Of a stretch of 64,000 nt of DNA, positions 35,953-45,693 are shown one piece after another. Within the stretch, counting starts at the first letter, position 1. Every line of letters begins with the position of its first letter. The DNA lies in the NCBI GenBank assembly GCA_002733715.2, contig NVWQ02000024.1:42312-106311 (forward strand), in the 5' to 3' direction. The translations under genes were made by a program, and so were the position numbers. The notes below the pieces were generated by a model. The model was given only the letters and a program-made list of their open reading frames with translations. It did no database searches and was not told the DNA's origin. Source of the stretch: Methylophaga sp. GTDB taxonomy: Bacteria; Pseudomonadota; Gammaproteobacteria; Nitrosococcales; Methylophagaceae.

Positions 35953-36678
35953 ATGACAATAATAAGAACATTTCTATGGCTAGCAATTTTGGCTGTAACC
36001 AGCACTGTTTATGCCGCTGATACGGCAGAAATGAAGGAAAAATTAGAAGCCATGATGCCCTTTAATGTAGAAAGTATTACTGCAGTGGGTAACTCGGGCA
36101 TGTTTGAAGTTGTTATCGAGAGTGGTGAAATTATCTATTTCTCTGAAGATCTCAGTTATGGATTTGAGGGCAATGTTATTGAAATGGCAACGGGGACTAA
36201 TATCACTGAAGTAAAACGAAAAGCTCAGCGAAAAAACCTATTAGCCTCATTAGATGAATCCGAAATGATTATTTATGATCCTAAAAAAACAGATTATACA
36301 TTAACCGTATTTACCGATATTGATTGTGGTTATTGCCGAAAATTACATAATCAAATGGCTGAATATAATGCATTGGGGATTCGTATTCGTTATATGGCAT
36401 TTCCACGAACCGGAATTGATTCAGAGTCATTTGATAAAGCAGAAGATGTTTGGTGTGCTGAAGATCGTAAACAAGCAATGACTGATGCTAAAAATGGCAG
36501 ACAAGTAAATTCTAAACATTGCGAAAGTCCTGTTGCTGCACAATACAAATTGGGCGGAAAGTTAGGTGTTAATGGTACACCCGCACTGTTTTTAGAAAGC
36601 GGTGAATCACTTCCTGGTTATGTGCCACCTAAACGATTAAGAAAAATTTTGGATGAGAAAGTCTCAGCAGAATCTTAA
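35953..36678 (+). CDS. dsbC: Periplasmic disulfide isomerase DsbC
   Basis: A 241-residue protein: signal peptide (FLWLAILAVTSTVYAA), an N-terminal dimerisation domain, then a thioredoxin fold with FTDIDCGYCRKLH (active-site CGYC) and the cis-proline segment GVNGTPALFL. It reshuffles wrong disulfides in the periplasm. I chose the ATG at 35953 since it begins the signal peptide; earlier in-frame codons lie inside yajQ. Its stop overlaps the convergent lpxH stop by four bases. Confidence 0.94.
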   Translation: MTIIRTFLWLAILAVTSTVYAADTAEMKEKLEAMMPFNVESITAVGNSGMFEVVIESGEIIYFSEDLSYGFEGNVIEMATGTNITEVKRKAQRKNLLASLDESEMIIYDPKKTDYTLTVFTDIDCGYCRKLHNQMAEYNALGIRIRYMAFPRTGIDSESFDKAEDVWCAEDRKQAMTDAKNGRQVNSKHCESPVAAQYKLGGKLGVNGTPALFLESGESLPGYVPPKRLRKILDEKVSAES

Positions 36679-37403
36679 TTGGAAATACGAGGATCAACCA
36701 GTTGTTGTTGCTTTTCACCGCATTGCAGATAACTTGCTTCGGAATGCCAGTCACCTAAAACAATTCTTGTAGCAGATTTACCTGATATTTCTAAAGTATG
36801 GGTGGCTGGACGGTGTGTATGGCCGTGAATAAGTTGTGTTACGTCAAATTTTGTCATTACCCGTGACACTTCACTTGCATTTACATCCATAATCACAGTT
36901 GATTTAGTTTGTTTTTGCTGTCGGCTTTTTAGTTTTATTTTGTTGGCAAGGCCTTGGCGATATTTTAATGGCATGTGTCGAAAAAGCCATTGTAATAGTT
37001 TGTTTCGTGACCATCGGCGGTAGCGTTGATAGGCAATATCATCTGTGCATAAAGTATCGCCGTGTAATAACAGTGTTTTGGTGCCATAAAGATCAATTAC
37101 ACAGGCATCGCCAAGCAATTCGGCCCCCATCAAATTAGCAACCTCTTTACCCATCATAAAATCACGATTACCGACCATTAAATAGGTTCTTATGCCTTGC
37201 TGATGAAGAAGTTGTAGCTGTTCAATCACAGGCATAAACTCTTCAGCTATGAGATCATCACCGAGCCAGATATTGAATAAATCCCCCAAAATATAGAGTT
37301 TTTTACAATCTATGGCTTTAGTTTTAAGAAAGTCGACAGCGAGCTTGATAAGCTCTGGTTCATTAGCGTTAAGGTGGAGATCTGAAATAAAGAGTGTGGA
37401 CAT
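36675..37403 (-). CDS. lpxH: UDP-2,3-diacylglucosamine diphosphatase
   Basis: A 242-residue calcineurin-type phosphoesterase of lipid A synthesis that cleaves UDP-2,3-diacylglucosamine to lipid X and UMP. Metal-binding motifs are FISDLHLN (start), YILGDLFNIWLGDD, MVGNRDFM, LLHGDTLCTDD and IHGHTHRPATH. It is followed upstream by the cyclophilin gene on the same strand, a common pairing. Confidence 0.95.
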   Translation of the reverse strand: MSTLFISDLHLNANEPELIKLAVDFLKTKAIDCKKLYILGDLFNIWLGDDLIAEEFMPVIEQLQLLHQQGIRTYLMVGNRDFMMGKEVANLMGAELLGDACVIDLYGTKTLLLHGDTLCTDDIAYQRYRRWSRNKLLQWLFRHMPLKYRQGLANKIKLKSRQQKQTKSTVIMDVNASEVSRVMTKFDVTQLIHGHTHRPATHTLEISGKSATRIVLGDWHSEASYLQCGEKQQQLVDPRISN

Positions 37404-37449
37404 GGAATGAATTTCCGCCCCAGCTTAGCCAGAGCGGAATATCAGTAGC

Positions 37450-38034
37450 TTATTCTACAATGCTAGCTTTGATGAGCACCACATTTTCATTGGGTACATC
37501 ACCATGGCCATTTTTATTGCTGGTAGGGAGAACACGAATGGCATCGACGACATCCATCCCTTCAATGACTTTACCAAATACTGCGTAGCCCCAAGTTGCA
37601 TCTTGTTTGTCAGATTTGAAATCAAGAAAATCATTATCAACAGTATTAATAAAGAATTGAGCAGTGGCTGAGTGTGGGTCGCCGGTACGCGCCATTGCAA
37701 GCGAGCCTTTTACGTTACTTAAGCCATTGTCCGCCTCATTTTTAATAGCGGCATTAGGGCTTTTTTGAACAAAGTCTTCGGTGAAACCACCGCCTTGAAT
37801 CATAAAGTTTTCAATAACACGGTGAAAAATAGTGCCATCATAAAAGCCACTTTCCACATAATTAAGGTAATTAGCGACAGTATTGGGTGCTTTATCTGTA
37901 TTAAGTTCGATGATGATATCACCGTGAGAGGTTTCTAATTTTACTTGTGGCAAGGTGTTGTCTCCTTCAGCATGGACAATAAATGATAAGGTTGAAAATA
38001 ATAATGGTATGAACAGGCGTAACAAAAATTTCAT
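37450..38034 (-). CDS. ppiA: Periplasmic cyclophilin-type peptidyl-prolyl isomerase
   Basis: A 194-residue cyclophilin. A signal peptide (KFLLRLFIPLLFSTLSFIVHA) precedes LETSHGDIIIELNTDKAPNTVANYLNYVESGFYDGTIFHRVIENFMIQGGGF, GSLAMARTGDPHSATAQFFINTVDN and YAVFGKVIEGMDVVDAIR. The start at 38034 is chosen because it begins the signal peptide; the longer frame adds 21 residues without a ribosome site. The export signal favours PpiA-type over the cytosolic PpiB. It is divergent from cysS. Confidence 0.9.
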   Translation of the reverse strand: MKFLLRLFIPLLFSTLSFIVHAEGDNTLPQVKLETSHGDIIIELNTDKAPNTVANYLNYVESGFYDGTIFHRVIENFMIQGGGFTEDFVQKSPNAAIKNEADNGLSNVKGSLAMARTGDPHSATAQFFINTVDNDFLDFKSDKQDATWGYAVFGKVIEGMDVVDAIRVLPTSNKNGHGDVPNENVVLIKASIVE

Positions 38035-38154
38035 CAGAGTTTCGACCAATATAAATTTAAAAACAACATAATAACGGTAACGGGCGGCTTCTGCCACATT
38101 TCCTAGTAAAATGCCGTAAAATAGCCTGATTAATTAACAGTAGGCGAGCAAACT

Positions 38155-39543
38155 ATGTTGCAGATCCATAATAGTCTGAGCAAACAAAAAGAAGTTTTCA
38201 CACCGATTGAACTAGGCAAGGTGAAGCTCTATGTTTGCGGGATGACCGTTTATGATCTTTGTCATGTCGGCCATGCACGAGTGATGGTGGTATTTGATGT
38301 GGTGACGCGCTATTTGCGTGCTAGCGGTTATGATGTGACCTATATTCGTAATATTACCGATATAGATGACAAGATCATTGCTCGTGCAAACGAAAATGGT
38401 GAAAGTATTCAATCACTGACTGAACGCTTTATTGATGAGATGAATCAAGATGCGGATGCCTTGGGAGTTATCAGACCAACGCTTGAGCCGAAAGCAACAG
38501 AATCAATGGCTGAAATCATTAAGATGATTGAAACATTGATTAACAAAGGTTTTGCCTACGCCTCAGACAATGGTGATGTCTATTACGATGTAAGTGAATT
38601 TGATGGTTACGGAAAGTTATCTGGGCGAAATATTGATGAATTACGTGCGGGTGAACGAGTAGCTGTTAATGAAGCTAAAAATGATCCCCTAGATTTTGTT
38701 TTGTGGAAGGCGGCTAAACCAGAAGAACCTGCATGGGACTCACCTTGGGGCGCTGGTCGTCCGGGTTGGCATATTGAATGTTCAGCGATGTCTGCTACTT
38801 GCTTAGGTGAGCACTTTGATATTCATGGTGGCGGTCAAGATCTACAGTTTCCACATCATGAAAATGAAATTGCTCAATCTGAAGGCGCGCATGGCTGTCA
38901 ATCTGTTAATTATTGGATGCACAATGGCTTTGTGCGTATTGATGATGAAAAAATGTCAAAATCATTGGGTAATTTTTTCACTGTGCGTGAGGTTCTAAAA
39001 AAATATTCGCCGGAAGTCGTGCGTTATTTTATTTTGACCAGTCATTATCGCAGTCCACTTAATTATTCTGATGAATCACTTGAGCAAGCAAAATCTGCTT
39101 TAACACGTTATTACACCGCATTGCGTGATCCTGAACCGCAATCAGATGTAGATTGGCATGACGATAAAGAATTTGGCGGACGCTTTGCCGATGCGATGGA
39201 CGATGATTTTAATACAGCCTTAGCCTTATCAGTAATGGCAGATGTGCGTCAGGCTTTAAATAAAGTCAGTGAGAGTAACGATACTGTTCAGGCTGAATAT
39301 CTGGCAGGATTATTAGTTTCATTTGGAACAGTATTGGGTTTATTCCAACAGTCGGCGGATAGTTTCTTACTGGGTAGCAACGATGAAAGTGAGGTGACTA
39401 AGATCGAATCGCTTATTGAGCAGCGAAATACTGCGCGAGCAGATAAAGATTGGACTAAAGCCGACCAAGTGCGCGATGAACTTACAGCTATGGGTATCGT
39501 ATTAGAGGATGTTACCGGTAAGACGACTTGGCGTAAGACTTAA
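38155..39543 (+). CDS. cysS: Cysteinyl-tRNA synthetase
   Basis: A 462-residue class I synthetase. The HIGH-like motif is in [18 protein letters not shown] with the zinc cysteine (C29 region), [10 protein letters not shown] supplies another zinc ligand, [12 protein letters not shown] follows, and KMSKSLGNF is the KMSKS loop. Length matches the family. The downstream side has two repeat units before the convergent folD. Confidence 0.97.
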   Translation: MLQIHNSLSKQKEVFTPIELGKVKLYVCGMTVYDLCHVGHARVMVVFDVVTRYLRASGYDVTYIRNITDIDDKIIARANENGESIQSLTERFIDEMNQDADALGVIRPTLEPKATESMAEIIKMIETLINKGFAYASDNGDVYYDVSEFDGYGKLSGRNIDELRAGERVAVNEAKNDPLDFVLWKAAKPEEPAWDSPWGAGRPGWHIECSAMSATCLGEHFDIHGGGQDLQFPHHENEIAQSEGAHGCQSVNYWMHNGFVRIDDEKMSKSLGNFFTVREVLKKYSPEVVRYFILTSHYRSPLNYSDESLEQAKSALTRYYTALRDPEPQSDVDWHDDKEFGGRFADAMDDDFNTALALSVMADVRQALNKVSESNDTVQAEYLAGLLVSFGTVLGLFQQSADSFLLGSNDESEVTKIESLIEQRNTARADKDWTKADQVRDELTAMGIVLEDVTGKTTWRKT

Positions 39544-39546
39544 ATA

Positions 39547-39675
39547 CCCGCCATTCTCGCGAACGCGGGAATCCAACGATAGTGGCTATTTTCACTGCCC
39601 ATAGATTCCCGATAAAAGAATTCGGGAATGACGGGGCTTATTCGTCATTCCGGCAGGTTTTTAGCCGGAATCTTA
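39547..39675. repeat. Two adjacent REP-like repeat units, copy 5
   Basis: One unit runs from CGCCATTCTCGCGAACGCGG to GAATTCGGGAATGACGG (about 39549-39635). A second short unit, CGTCATTCCGGCAGGTTTTT then AGCCGGAATC, lies at 39642-39673. Both lie between convergent cysS and folD and could serve as a bidirectional stop. Confidence 0.7.
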
Positions 39676-39700
39676 CGCTACATATTGGAATGCACACTAA

Positions 39701-40555
39701 TCATGAATCGTGCAACTCAGCAGCATAAAGCGTATTTTCAAGCAATGTAGCCACTGTCATCGGCCCAACACCACCGGGAACTGGCGTAATCCATGCTGCT
39801 TTTTCTTTGGCACCTTCAAAATCTACATCGCCGCACAATGAACCGTCTTCAAGACGATTAATGCCGACATCTATTACGATTGCACCCTCTTTAATCCATT
39901 CACCGGGAATAAAGTTAGCTTTACCCACAGCCACCACTAATAAATCAGCTCGACGCACATGAAACTCTAAATCTTTAGTCATGCGGTGGCATGATGTTGT
40001 AGTGCATGCTGCCAGCAATAATTCCAATGCCATTGGGCGACCAACAATATTGGAAACACCCACAATGACAGCCTCTAAGCCACGCAAATCTATATCTGAT
40101 TTTTGTAGCATAGTCATAATACCTTTAGGTGTGCAAGGACGATGTTGGGGATTACGTTGAACTAGTCGACCCATATTATAGGGATGAAAACCATCAACAT
40201 CTTTATCTGGCGCAATGTGTTCAATAATATTTTCGGTGTTGATATGATCGGGTAATGGGAGTTGTACCAAAATTCCATCAATTTCATTATCGTTATTTAG
40301 CGTATCGATGAGTTTAAGTAGCTCATCTTCAGTGGTTGTTTCAGGCAAATCATAGGCATCGGATTTAAAACCGATTTCCTTACAACTACGGCGCTTACTA
40401 CCGACATAAACACGCGATGCAGGATCGCCACCAATAAGTACAACGGCTAAACCTGGGCGATGTTTTCCAGCTGCTAAACGGGCATCTGTCGCCTTTTTAA
40501 GATCTTGTTTTAGCTCAGCTGCAATCGCTTTACCATCTATGATTTGTGCGCCCAT
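39701..40555 (-). CDS. folD: Bifunctional methylene-THF dehydrogenase/cyclohydrolase
   Basis: A 284-residue enzyme of one-carbon metabolism that makes N10-formyl-THF from methylene-THF. Motifs include [22 protein letters not shown] (with the catalytic lysine), [42 protein letters not shown] and [21 protein letters not shown]. Its product is also the usual cofactor of sugar N-formyltransferases such as the one at 53.2 kb. It starts opposite the tRNA pair. Confidence 0.97.
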   Translation of the reverse strand: MGAQIIDGKAIAAELKQDLKKATDARLAAGKHRPGLAVVLIGGDPASRVYVGSKRRSCKEIGFKSDAYDLPETTTEDELLKLIDTLNNDNEIDGILVQLPLPDHINTENIIEHIAPDKDVDGFHPYNMGRLVQRNPQHRPCTPKGIMTMLQKSDIDLRGLEAVIVGVSNIVGRPMALELLLAACTTTSCHRMTKDLEFHVRRADLLVVAVGKANFIPGEWIKEGAIVIDVGINRLEDGSLCGDVDFEGAKEKAAWITPVPGGVGPMTVATLLENTLYAAELHDS

Positions 40556-40630
40556 GGATTATTCCGAATAATAAAAACACGCTATATTCGCATGTTGAGC
40601 GGATTACAGCAAAAAATATCTGTGTAGAGA

Positions 40631-40659
40631 TTGACTGTTTAAGGTCATCAGCGTATGAT
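40631..40659 (+). promoter_or_regulatory. Sigma-70-type promoter of the tRNA pair
   Basis: TTGACT (40631-40636), a 17-base spacer, then TATGAT (40654-40659), one base from consensus in each box. The following TTCGCC is a GC-leaning discriminator of the kind seen at stringently controlled stable-RNA promoters. It lies 60 bases upstream of tRNA-Pro. Confidence 0.85.
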
Positions 40660-40718
40660 TTCGCCTTTCTTCAAGGATGTCTACTCCACAATATGCTGGG
40701 GATATACTGAGGAAACGT

Positions 40719-40795
<77 letters not shown>

Positions 40796-40839
40796 TTTTT
40801 TAAAGCCTCCCACTAACCTTCCTCGATACGCATCACAAT

Positions 40840-40916
40840 GCGCCCGTAGCTCACTTGGATAGAGCATCGGCCTTCTAAGCCGAGGGTAACAGGTTCGAAT
40901 CCTGTCGGGCGTACCA
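40840..40916 (+). tRNA. tRNA-Arg (anticodon TCT)
   Basis: A 77-base cloverleaf. The acceptor stem GCGCCCG pairs with CGGGCGT with a G-T end, and ACCA is encoded. The anticodon arm CGGCC-TTCTAA-GCCG gives anticodon TCT for AGA/AGG codons. The T arm carries GGTTCGAATCC. It lies 44 bases after tRNA-Pro and probably shares its promoter. Confidence 0.97.
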
Positions 40917-40947
40917 TTTTTTCAACTGAAATAGATCTCATATGCCT

Positions 40948-41170
40948 GTTATCATTCAAGTTGCATAATTTATACGTCATCCTAATAAATAACTCGTCAT
41001 CCCCGAGATCTTTTATCGGGGATCTATTGCATTCAGCTAGAGATTCCGGCTAAGCTTGTGGTCAGCTCGACTGGGTAAACCTGCCGAAATGAAATAACCG
41101 TAGGATCAATGCCGGCGAGGAGAGCTTGTGGAATAACGAAGAAATCTGCAGGTTGAAGTATCACGGGTAT
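40948..41170. repeat. Composite palindromic repeat with outer and inner inverted ends
   Basis: Outer ends are GTTATCATTCAAGTTGCA (40948-40965) and, inverted, TGCAGGTTGAAGTATCACGG (from 41147), matching at about 13 of 18 positions. Inside lies a CGTCATCCCCGAGATC / TCGGGGATC stem and the inverted family core GCTAAGCTTGTGGTCAGC. It fills most of the gap between tRNA-Arg and the dehydratase gene. Nothing else is seen there apart from the short AT-rich promoter zone. Confidence 0.65.
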
Positions 41171-41247
41171 AAATTAAAAGATTAAGCATCTATTCTTCGG
41201 TCTAGGGTAGAATAAACTTTCATTCCATAAGGCTTTTATTTCTTGTT

Positions 41248-43158
41248 ATGCAGTTTATTTTTCCCAAAATATCAAATTGGTTTTTATCACGACCAAGAAC
41301 ATTAAAGCGTCTTATTACCTTATCAGTAGACTTCATAGCGATTGTTTTTGCGTTATGGGCAGCATTTTCACTGAGATATGGTGTGATTTACATACCGCCA
41401 CAGAAGCAGCTGTGGATCTTTTTTCTAGCACCACTTATCGCTATCCCCATATTTATTAAAGCAGGGCTTTATCGTGCCATAGTGCGATATCTCGGCATGC
41501 AGGCATTATGGACAATTATTAAAGCGACATTGTTATATGCCTTACTTTTTGCAGTGTTTGTTTTACTGGCAGGTGTTGAGCAGGTTCCTAGAACGGTATA
41601 CGGAATTAATGCCATCATCTTGGTGTTGTTTGTGGGTGGCAGTCGAATGATTGCCCGATGGTGGTTTGCTGGCAGCATTGCTGAAAACACACTAAATAAT
41701 ATGACAAGGCGACGAATTCCTCCCGTCATTATCTATGGTGCTGGTCAATCAGGTGCTCAAATGGCGGCAGCGTTAAAAGTATCTAATCAGTTAAATCCCG
41801 TTGCTTTTATTGATGATGAGCCAACTTTACACCGTCAACAAATTAATGGACTGAACGTTTATTCATTCAGTGAACTAAACCATGTTATTGAGAAATTTTA
41901 TGTGCGTGATGTACTTTTAGCCATGCCTTCTATTGCTAGGAGTCAACGACATAAAATTATTCAACTCTTAGAGCCCTATCCGGTACATGTTAGAACCTTA
42001 CCCGATTTAGTAGATTTAGCTGAAGGCAAAGTGACTGTTGCGGATATCCGTGAAGTCGATATTGCTGACTTGCTAGGGCGAGAATCTGTGGAACCAGAGT
42101 ATGATTTACTTCATGCCAACATTACAAATAAAACGGTGATGGTGACGGGGGCGGGAGGTTCTATTGGTAGTGAGTTGTGCCGCCAAATAATTAAGTTAGA
42201 ACCGACTCAATTAGTCTTATATGAATTGAATGAATTTGGATTGTATAGTATTGAAAAAGAGCTGAAATTACTTGATTTTGATGTGCCCATTATTTCAGTA
42301 TTAGGAACAGTATTAAATCAAACTAGATTAGAGTTAGTGTGTAAACGGTTTGATGTAAACACTATATATCACGCTGCGGCCTACAAACATGTGCCAATGG
42401 TGGAAAAGAATACAACAGAAGGTGTGAGAAATAATGTATTTGGCACTTTGAGCTGCGCCAAAGCAGCCATTGCCAGCAAGGTAGAAACCTTCGTTTTAAT
42501 TTCGACAGATAAAGCGGTCAGGCCGACTAATACAATGGGGGCTAGCAAACGTTTTGCTGAGCTGGTTTTACAGGGTCTGGCTGCAGATAAAGCATGTACT
42601 CGTTTTACGATGGTGCGGTTTGGCAATGTCTTAGGCTCTTCAGGTTCTGTAGTTCCATTATTTCGTGAACAGATTGCCAATGGCGGTCCTGTGACCGTGA
42701 CAGACCCAAGGATTATTCGTTATTTTATGACCATTCCGGAGGCGGCAGAACTAGTTATCCAAGCGGGGGCCATGGGGCAAGGCGGAGATGTGTTTGTACT
42801 CGATATGGGCGAGCCCATTCGCATTGTTGATTTAGCTAAACGTATGATTCACTTGAGTGGTTTTATTGAAAAAGATGAAGAGCAACCTGAAGGTGATATT
42901 GAAATTACTTACACAGGTTTGCGACCCGGCGAAAAGCTCTACGAAGAATTACTTATTGGTGATAATGTGTCTGATACACAACATCAACGAATAATGCGGG
43001 CACAAGAAAAAGTTATTGCATGGACAAAGTTAGCAGAAATCTTATTAAAACTTGAGCAGGCCAATGAAAAAGATGATTATCAGACAGTTCGTACATTATT
43101 AGAAGCACATGTCGATGGTTTTCAACCCCAATGTGATATTGAAGATTGGTTGAGTTGA
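41248..43158 (+). CDS. CapD/FlaA1-like nucleotide-sugar 4,6-dehydratase (membrane form)
   Basis: A 636-residue protein with about four N-terminal membrane segments (to about 130), a linking domain with IYGAGQSGAQMAAAL (about 161-175), and a C-terminal SDR domain with TGAGGSIGSELCRQI (about 296-310) and the YxxxK-equivalent segment in LISTDKAVRPTNTMGASKR. The family (CapD, WbpM, PglF) converts UDP-GlcNAc to the 4-keto-6-deoxy sugar at the start of diNAcBac, QuiNAc or FucNAc synthesis. It opens the polysaccharide locus and would feed the PglC-like transferase at 62.8 kb. The exact product is not determined. Confidence 0.92.
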   Translation: MQFIFPKISNWFLSRPRTLKRLITLSVDFIAIVFALWAAFSLRYGVIYIPPQKQLWIFFLAPLIAIPIFIKAGLYRAIVRYLGMQALWTIIKATLLYALLFAVFVLLAGVEQVPRTVYGINAIILVLFVGGSRMIARWWFAGSIAENTLNNMTRRRIPPVIIYGAGQSGAQMAAALKVSNQLNPVAFIDDEPTLHRQQINGLNVYSFSELNHVIEKFYVRDVLLAMPSIARSQRHKIIQLLEPYPVHVRTLPDLVDLAEGKVTVADIREVDIADLLGRESVEPEYDLLHANITNKTVMVTGAGGSIGSELCRQIIKLEPTQLVLYELNEFGLYSIEKELKLLDFDVPIISVLGTVLNQTRLELVCKRFDVNTIYHAAAYKHVPMVEKNTTEGVRNNVFGTLSCAKAAIASKVETFVLISTDKAVRPTNTMGASKRFAELVLQGLAADKACTRFTMVRFGNVLGSSGSVVPLFREQIANGGPVTVTDPRIIRYFMTIPEAAELVIQAGAMGQGGDVFVLDMGEPIRIVDLAKRMIHLSGFIEKDEEQPEGDIEITYTGLRPGEKLYEELLIGDNVSDTQHQRIMRAQEKVIAWTKLAEILLKLEQANEKDDYQTVRTLLEAHVDGFQPQCDIEDWLS

Positions 43159-43199
43159 TAGCTTGGCACTATTTTTGTTCAGCAGCCTAAATCCTAAAT

Positions 43200-43469
43200 A
43201 TACCCGTGATCATTTAATGTGCAAAAAAACTCATTGTCATCCCGGTATGCTTTTAGCCGGAGTCTTAATTGTGCGAAGATCCCAGCTTAAAACATACCGG
43301 AATGAGTATTTTTTTGCACATTGAAGTATCACGGATATATCTCGTCATCCCAGCATGCTGTTAGCTGGGATCTTATGGCTAGTATTTCCGCTAGAGATCC
43401 CCGATAAAAGATCTCGGGAATGACGAGATTTCTACAAGATTATCTGGAGCTAGAATGATCATGGGTATA
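43200..43469. repeat. Two joined composite palindromic repeats before glmS
   Basis: The first element (43200-43338) has outer ends ATACCCGTGATCATTTAATG and, inverted, CATTGAAGTATCACGGATAT, then A-rich tracts, then inner GTCATCCCGGTATGC/GCATACCGGAATGA-like arms. The second (about 43339-43469) follows at once with CGTCATCCCAGCATGCTG and GATCTCGGGAATGACGAG arms and ends near ATGATCATGGGTAT. Together they fill nearly all of the 364-base gap before glmS. Confidence 0.65.
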
Positions 43470-43522
43470 CACCACTCAGCTAGTGTATAATTTCACCTTT
43501 AAAATTTAGGGAATAGCTAGAC

Positions 43523-45466
43523 ATGTGCGGAATTGTCGGAGGCATTGCAGAACGAAATGTAACGCCTATTTTATTAGAAGGACTAAGACGGCTTGAATAC
43601 CGTGGCTATGATTCTTCAGGCATTGCCTTACTGGATCCTGATAATGCTATTCAGCGTGTCCGTGCTTTAGGTAAAATTAAGCAACTCGAGGCAAAAATTG
43701 ATCAAGAGACTGCGGATTTTTCAGGTCATATAGGCATAGCGCATACTCGTTGGGCCACACATGGCGTGCCATCAGAAACCAATGCCCATCCCCATATCTG
43801 TAATAACAAAGTAGCCGTTGTTCATAACGGAATTATCGAAAACTACCAATCATTAAAACAACAACAAACTGCCGCAGGCTATCGCTTTACATCTGAAACA
43901 GATACCGAAGTTATCGCGCACGCCATTCACCAGAAATTAGAAGCTACCGATGATTTGCTAGCAGCCGTCACTCAGGCACTGAATGAGTTTGAAGGTGCTT
44001 ATGCTCTGGGTGTGATTGCGGTTAATGATCCAGAAACATTAATTGCTGCTAGAAAAGGCAGCCCTTTAGTTATAGGCGTAGGTTTTGGTGAGCACTTCAT
44101 CGCGTCTGATGTTTCAGCATTATTGCCTGTTACCCATAATTTTATATTTTTAGAAGAAGGCGATGTAGCAAAATTAACCCGCCAATCAATAGAAATTTAT
44201 GATATTGATGGTCAACGTGTTGAACGACCTATCAAACAATCATCGTTAAGCATTACATCGGTTGAACTGGGCGAACATCGCCACTATATGCACAAAGAGA
44301 TTTTTGAACAGCCCAAAGCGGTGACAGATACCCTAGAAGGGCGAATAACTCATGACAAAGTAGTGGTTTCTAGCTTTGGGCCTCAAGCAGAAGATATTTT
44401 CAGCAGTATAGAGCAAATACATATTATCGCCTGCGGTACTAGCTATCATGCGGGCTTAGTAGCCAAATATTGGACAGAAGATATTATTGGTATGCCCTGT
44501 CAGGTAGAAGTCGCCAGCGAGTTTAGATATCGGAATCCTGTGCTCCAAAATAACACCTTATTTATTACGATCAGCCAATCAGGTGAAACAGCCGATACCC
44601 TGGCTGCATTACAGAAAATCAAATTACTTCGTCATTCACAAGATGATTCCTGTCATCCCCAAGACCTTCCTCGTCATTCACAGGATGATTCCCGTCATTC
44701 CCGCGAAGGTGGGAATCCACAACACCCCAAAAACATCCCAACCCTAACTATCTGCAATGTCCCAGAAAGCAGCCTAACCAGAGAGTCAGACCTAAGTTAT
44801 CTCACCCATGCAGGGCCTGAAATAGGTGTGGCTTCAACCAAAGCATTCACCACTCAACTAGTTGCACTGGCATTATTAATAACATGCATTGGTAAAGTGA
44901 AAAAAAGCATTGATTCAAAACGTGAAACAGCTATTGTTAAAGGTTTGCAGAAATTACCAAGTCTAATCGCTAGTGCTTTAAAACATGAAGAAGAAATAGA
45001 AGCCACGGCGCAATTATTTGCAGATAAAGAACATGCACTTTTCTTAGGGCGGGGTACAATGTATCCAATAGCCATGGAAGGTGCATTAAAGTTAAAAGAA
45101 ATAAGCTATATTCATGCTGAAGCCTACCCTGCGGGCGAATTAAAACACGGCCCGTTAGCCTTGATTGACGAAAATATGCCTGTGGTAGCCATTGCCCCCT
45201 TAGATGATTTACTAGAAAAATTAAAATCAAACCTACAAGAAGTCAAAGCGCGCGGCGGCCAAATGATTGTTTTTGAAGATGAACAATCAGATATCAGTTC
45301 AGAAGAAGGCTTTAGTGTGATCAAAGCCACTACAAATGTAGGGCGGATCACCGCACCAATCACATTTAATATATTATTACAGTTGCTCAGCTACCATGTG
45401 GCATTGATCAAAGGTACGGATGTTGATCAGCCTAGAAATTTGGCTAAATCAGTAACTGTAGAATAG
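43523..45466 (+). CDS. glmS: Glucosamine-6-phosphate synthase with a repeat-encoded insertion
   Basis: A 647-residue enzyme making glucosamine-6-phosphate from fructose-6-phosphate and glutamine. The N-terminal nucleophile follows the start Met (CGIVGGIAERN), the glutaminase domain has YRGYDSSGIAL and HTRWATHG, and two SIS domains follow, with ISQSGETADTLAAL, GVASTKAFTTQL and the C-terminal DQPRNLAKSVTVE. The usual length is about 610. The excess lies at residues about 370-402, in the first SIS domain, and is encoded by REP-like sequence. The frame and all catalytic motifs are kept, so the enzyme is likely active. Confidence 0.95.
   Translation: MCGIVGGIAERNVTPILLEGLRRLEYRGYDSSGIALLDPDNAIQRVRALGKIKQLEAKIDQETADFSGHIGIAHTRWATHGVPSETNAHPHICNNKVAVVHNGIIENYQSLKQQQTAAGYRFTSETDTEVIAHAIHQKLEATDDLLAAVTQALNEFEGAYALGVIAVNDPETLIAARKGSPLVIGVGFGEHFIASDVSALLPVTHNFIFLEEGDVAKLTRQSIEIYDIDGQRVERPIKQSSLSITSVELGEHRHYMHKEIFEQPKAVTDTLEGRITHDKVVVSSFGPQAEDIFSSIEQIHIIACGTSYHAGLVAKYWTEDIIGMPCQVEVASEFRYRNPVLQNNTLFITISQSGETADTLAALQKIKLLRHSQDDSCHPQDLPRHSQDDSRHSREGGNPQHPKNIPTLTICNVPESSLTRESDLSYLTHAGPEIGVASTKAFTTQLVALALLITCIGKVKKSIDSKRETAIVKGLQKLPSLIASALKHEEEIEATAQLFADKEHALFLGRGTMYPIAMEGALKLKEISYIHAEAYPAGELKHGPLALIDENMPVVAIAPLDDLLEKLKSNLQEVKARGGQMIVFEDEQSDISSEEGFSVIKATTNVGRITAPITFNILLQLLSYHVALIKGTDVDQPRNLAKSVTVE
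44627..44735 (+). repeat. REP-like repeat read in frame inside glmS
   Basis: About 100 bases of tandem units: CGTCATTCACAAGATGATTC, GTCATCCCCAAGACC, CGTCATTCACAGGATGATTC, then CGTCATTCCCGCGAAGGTGG with its GGGAATCC end. The last unit matches the intergenic repeats at 33.76, 35.28 and 39.55 kb. It is translated as RHSQDDSCHPQDLPRHSQDD and onward (including SRHSREGGNP). It falls between TLAALQKIK and TLTICNVP, where other GlmS proteins have a short loop. Confidence 0.85.
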
Positions 45467-45693
45467 ATTCTAGAACGTATTGATTTGCTAGTACCAAAAA
45501 ACTATAATTGCACATCTTTAGCGATATATACAGTGCTTATCTCGATGGCAACTAATTCTTACGCTTATGGTTTAGTGAATTTTGAAAAAAGAGTGTGGCT
45601 GTGATTGATTTTTAGAATGAATGAAATGATTTTTAGGCAAGATATACTTATGACGTATGTGTATTCGAACGAACAAATAAGGTTTGATCATTG

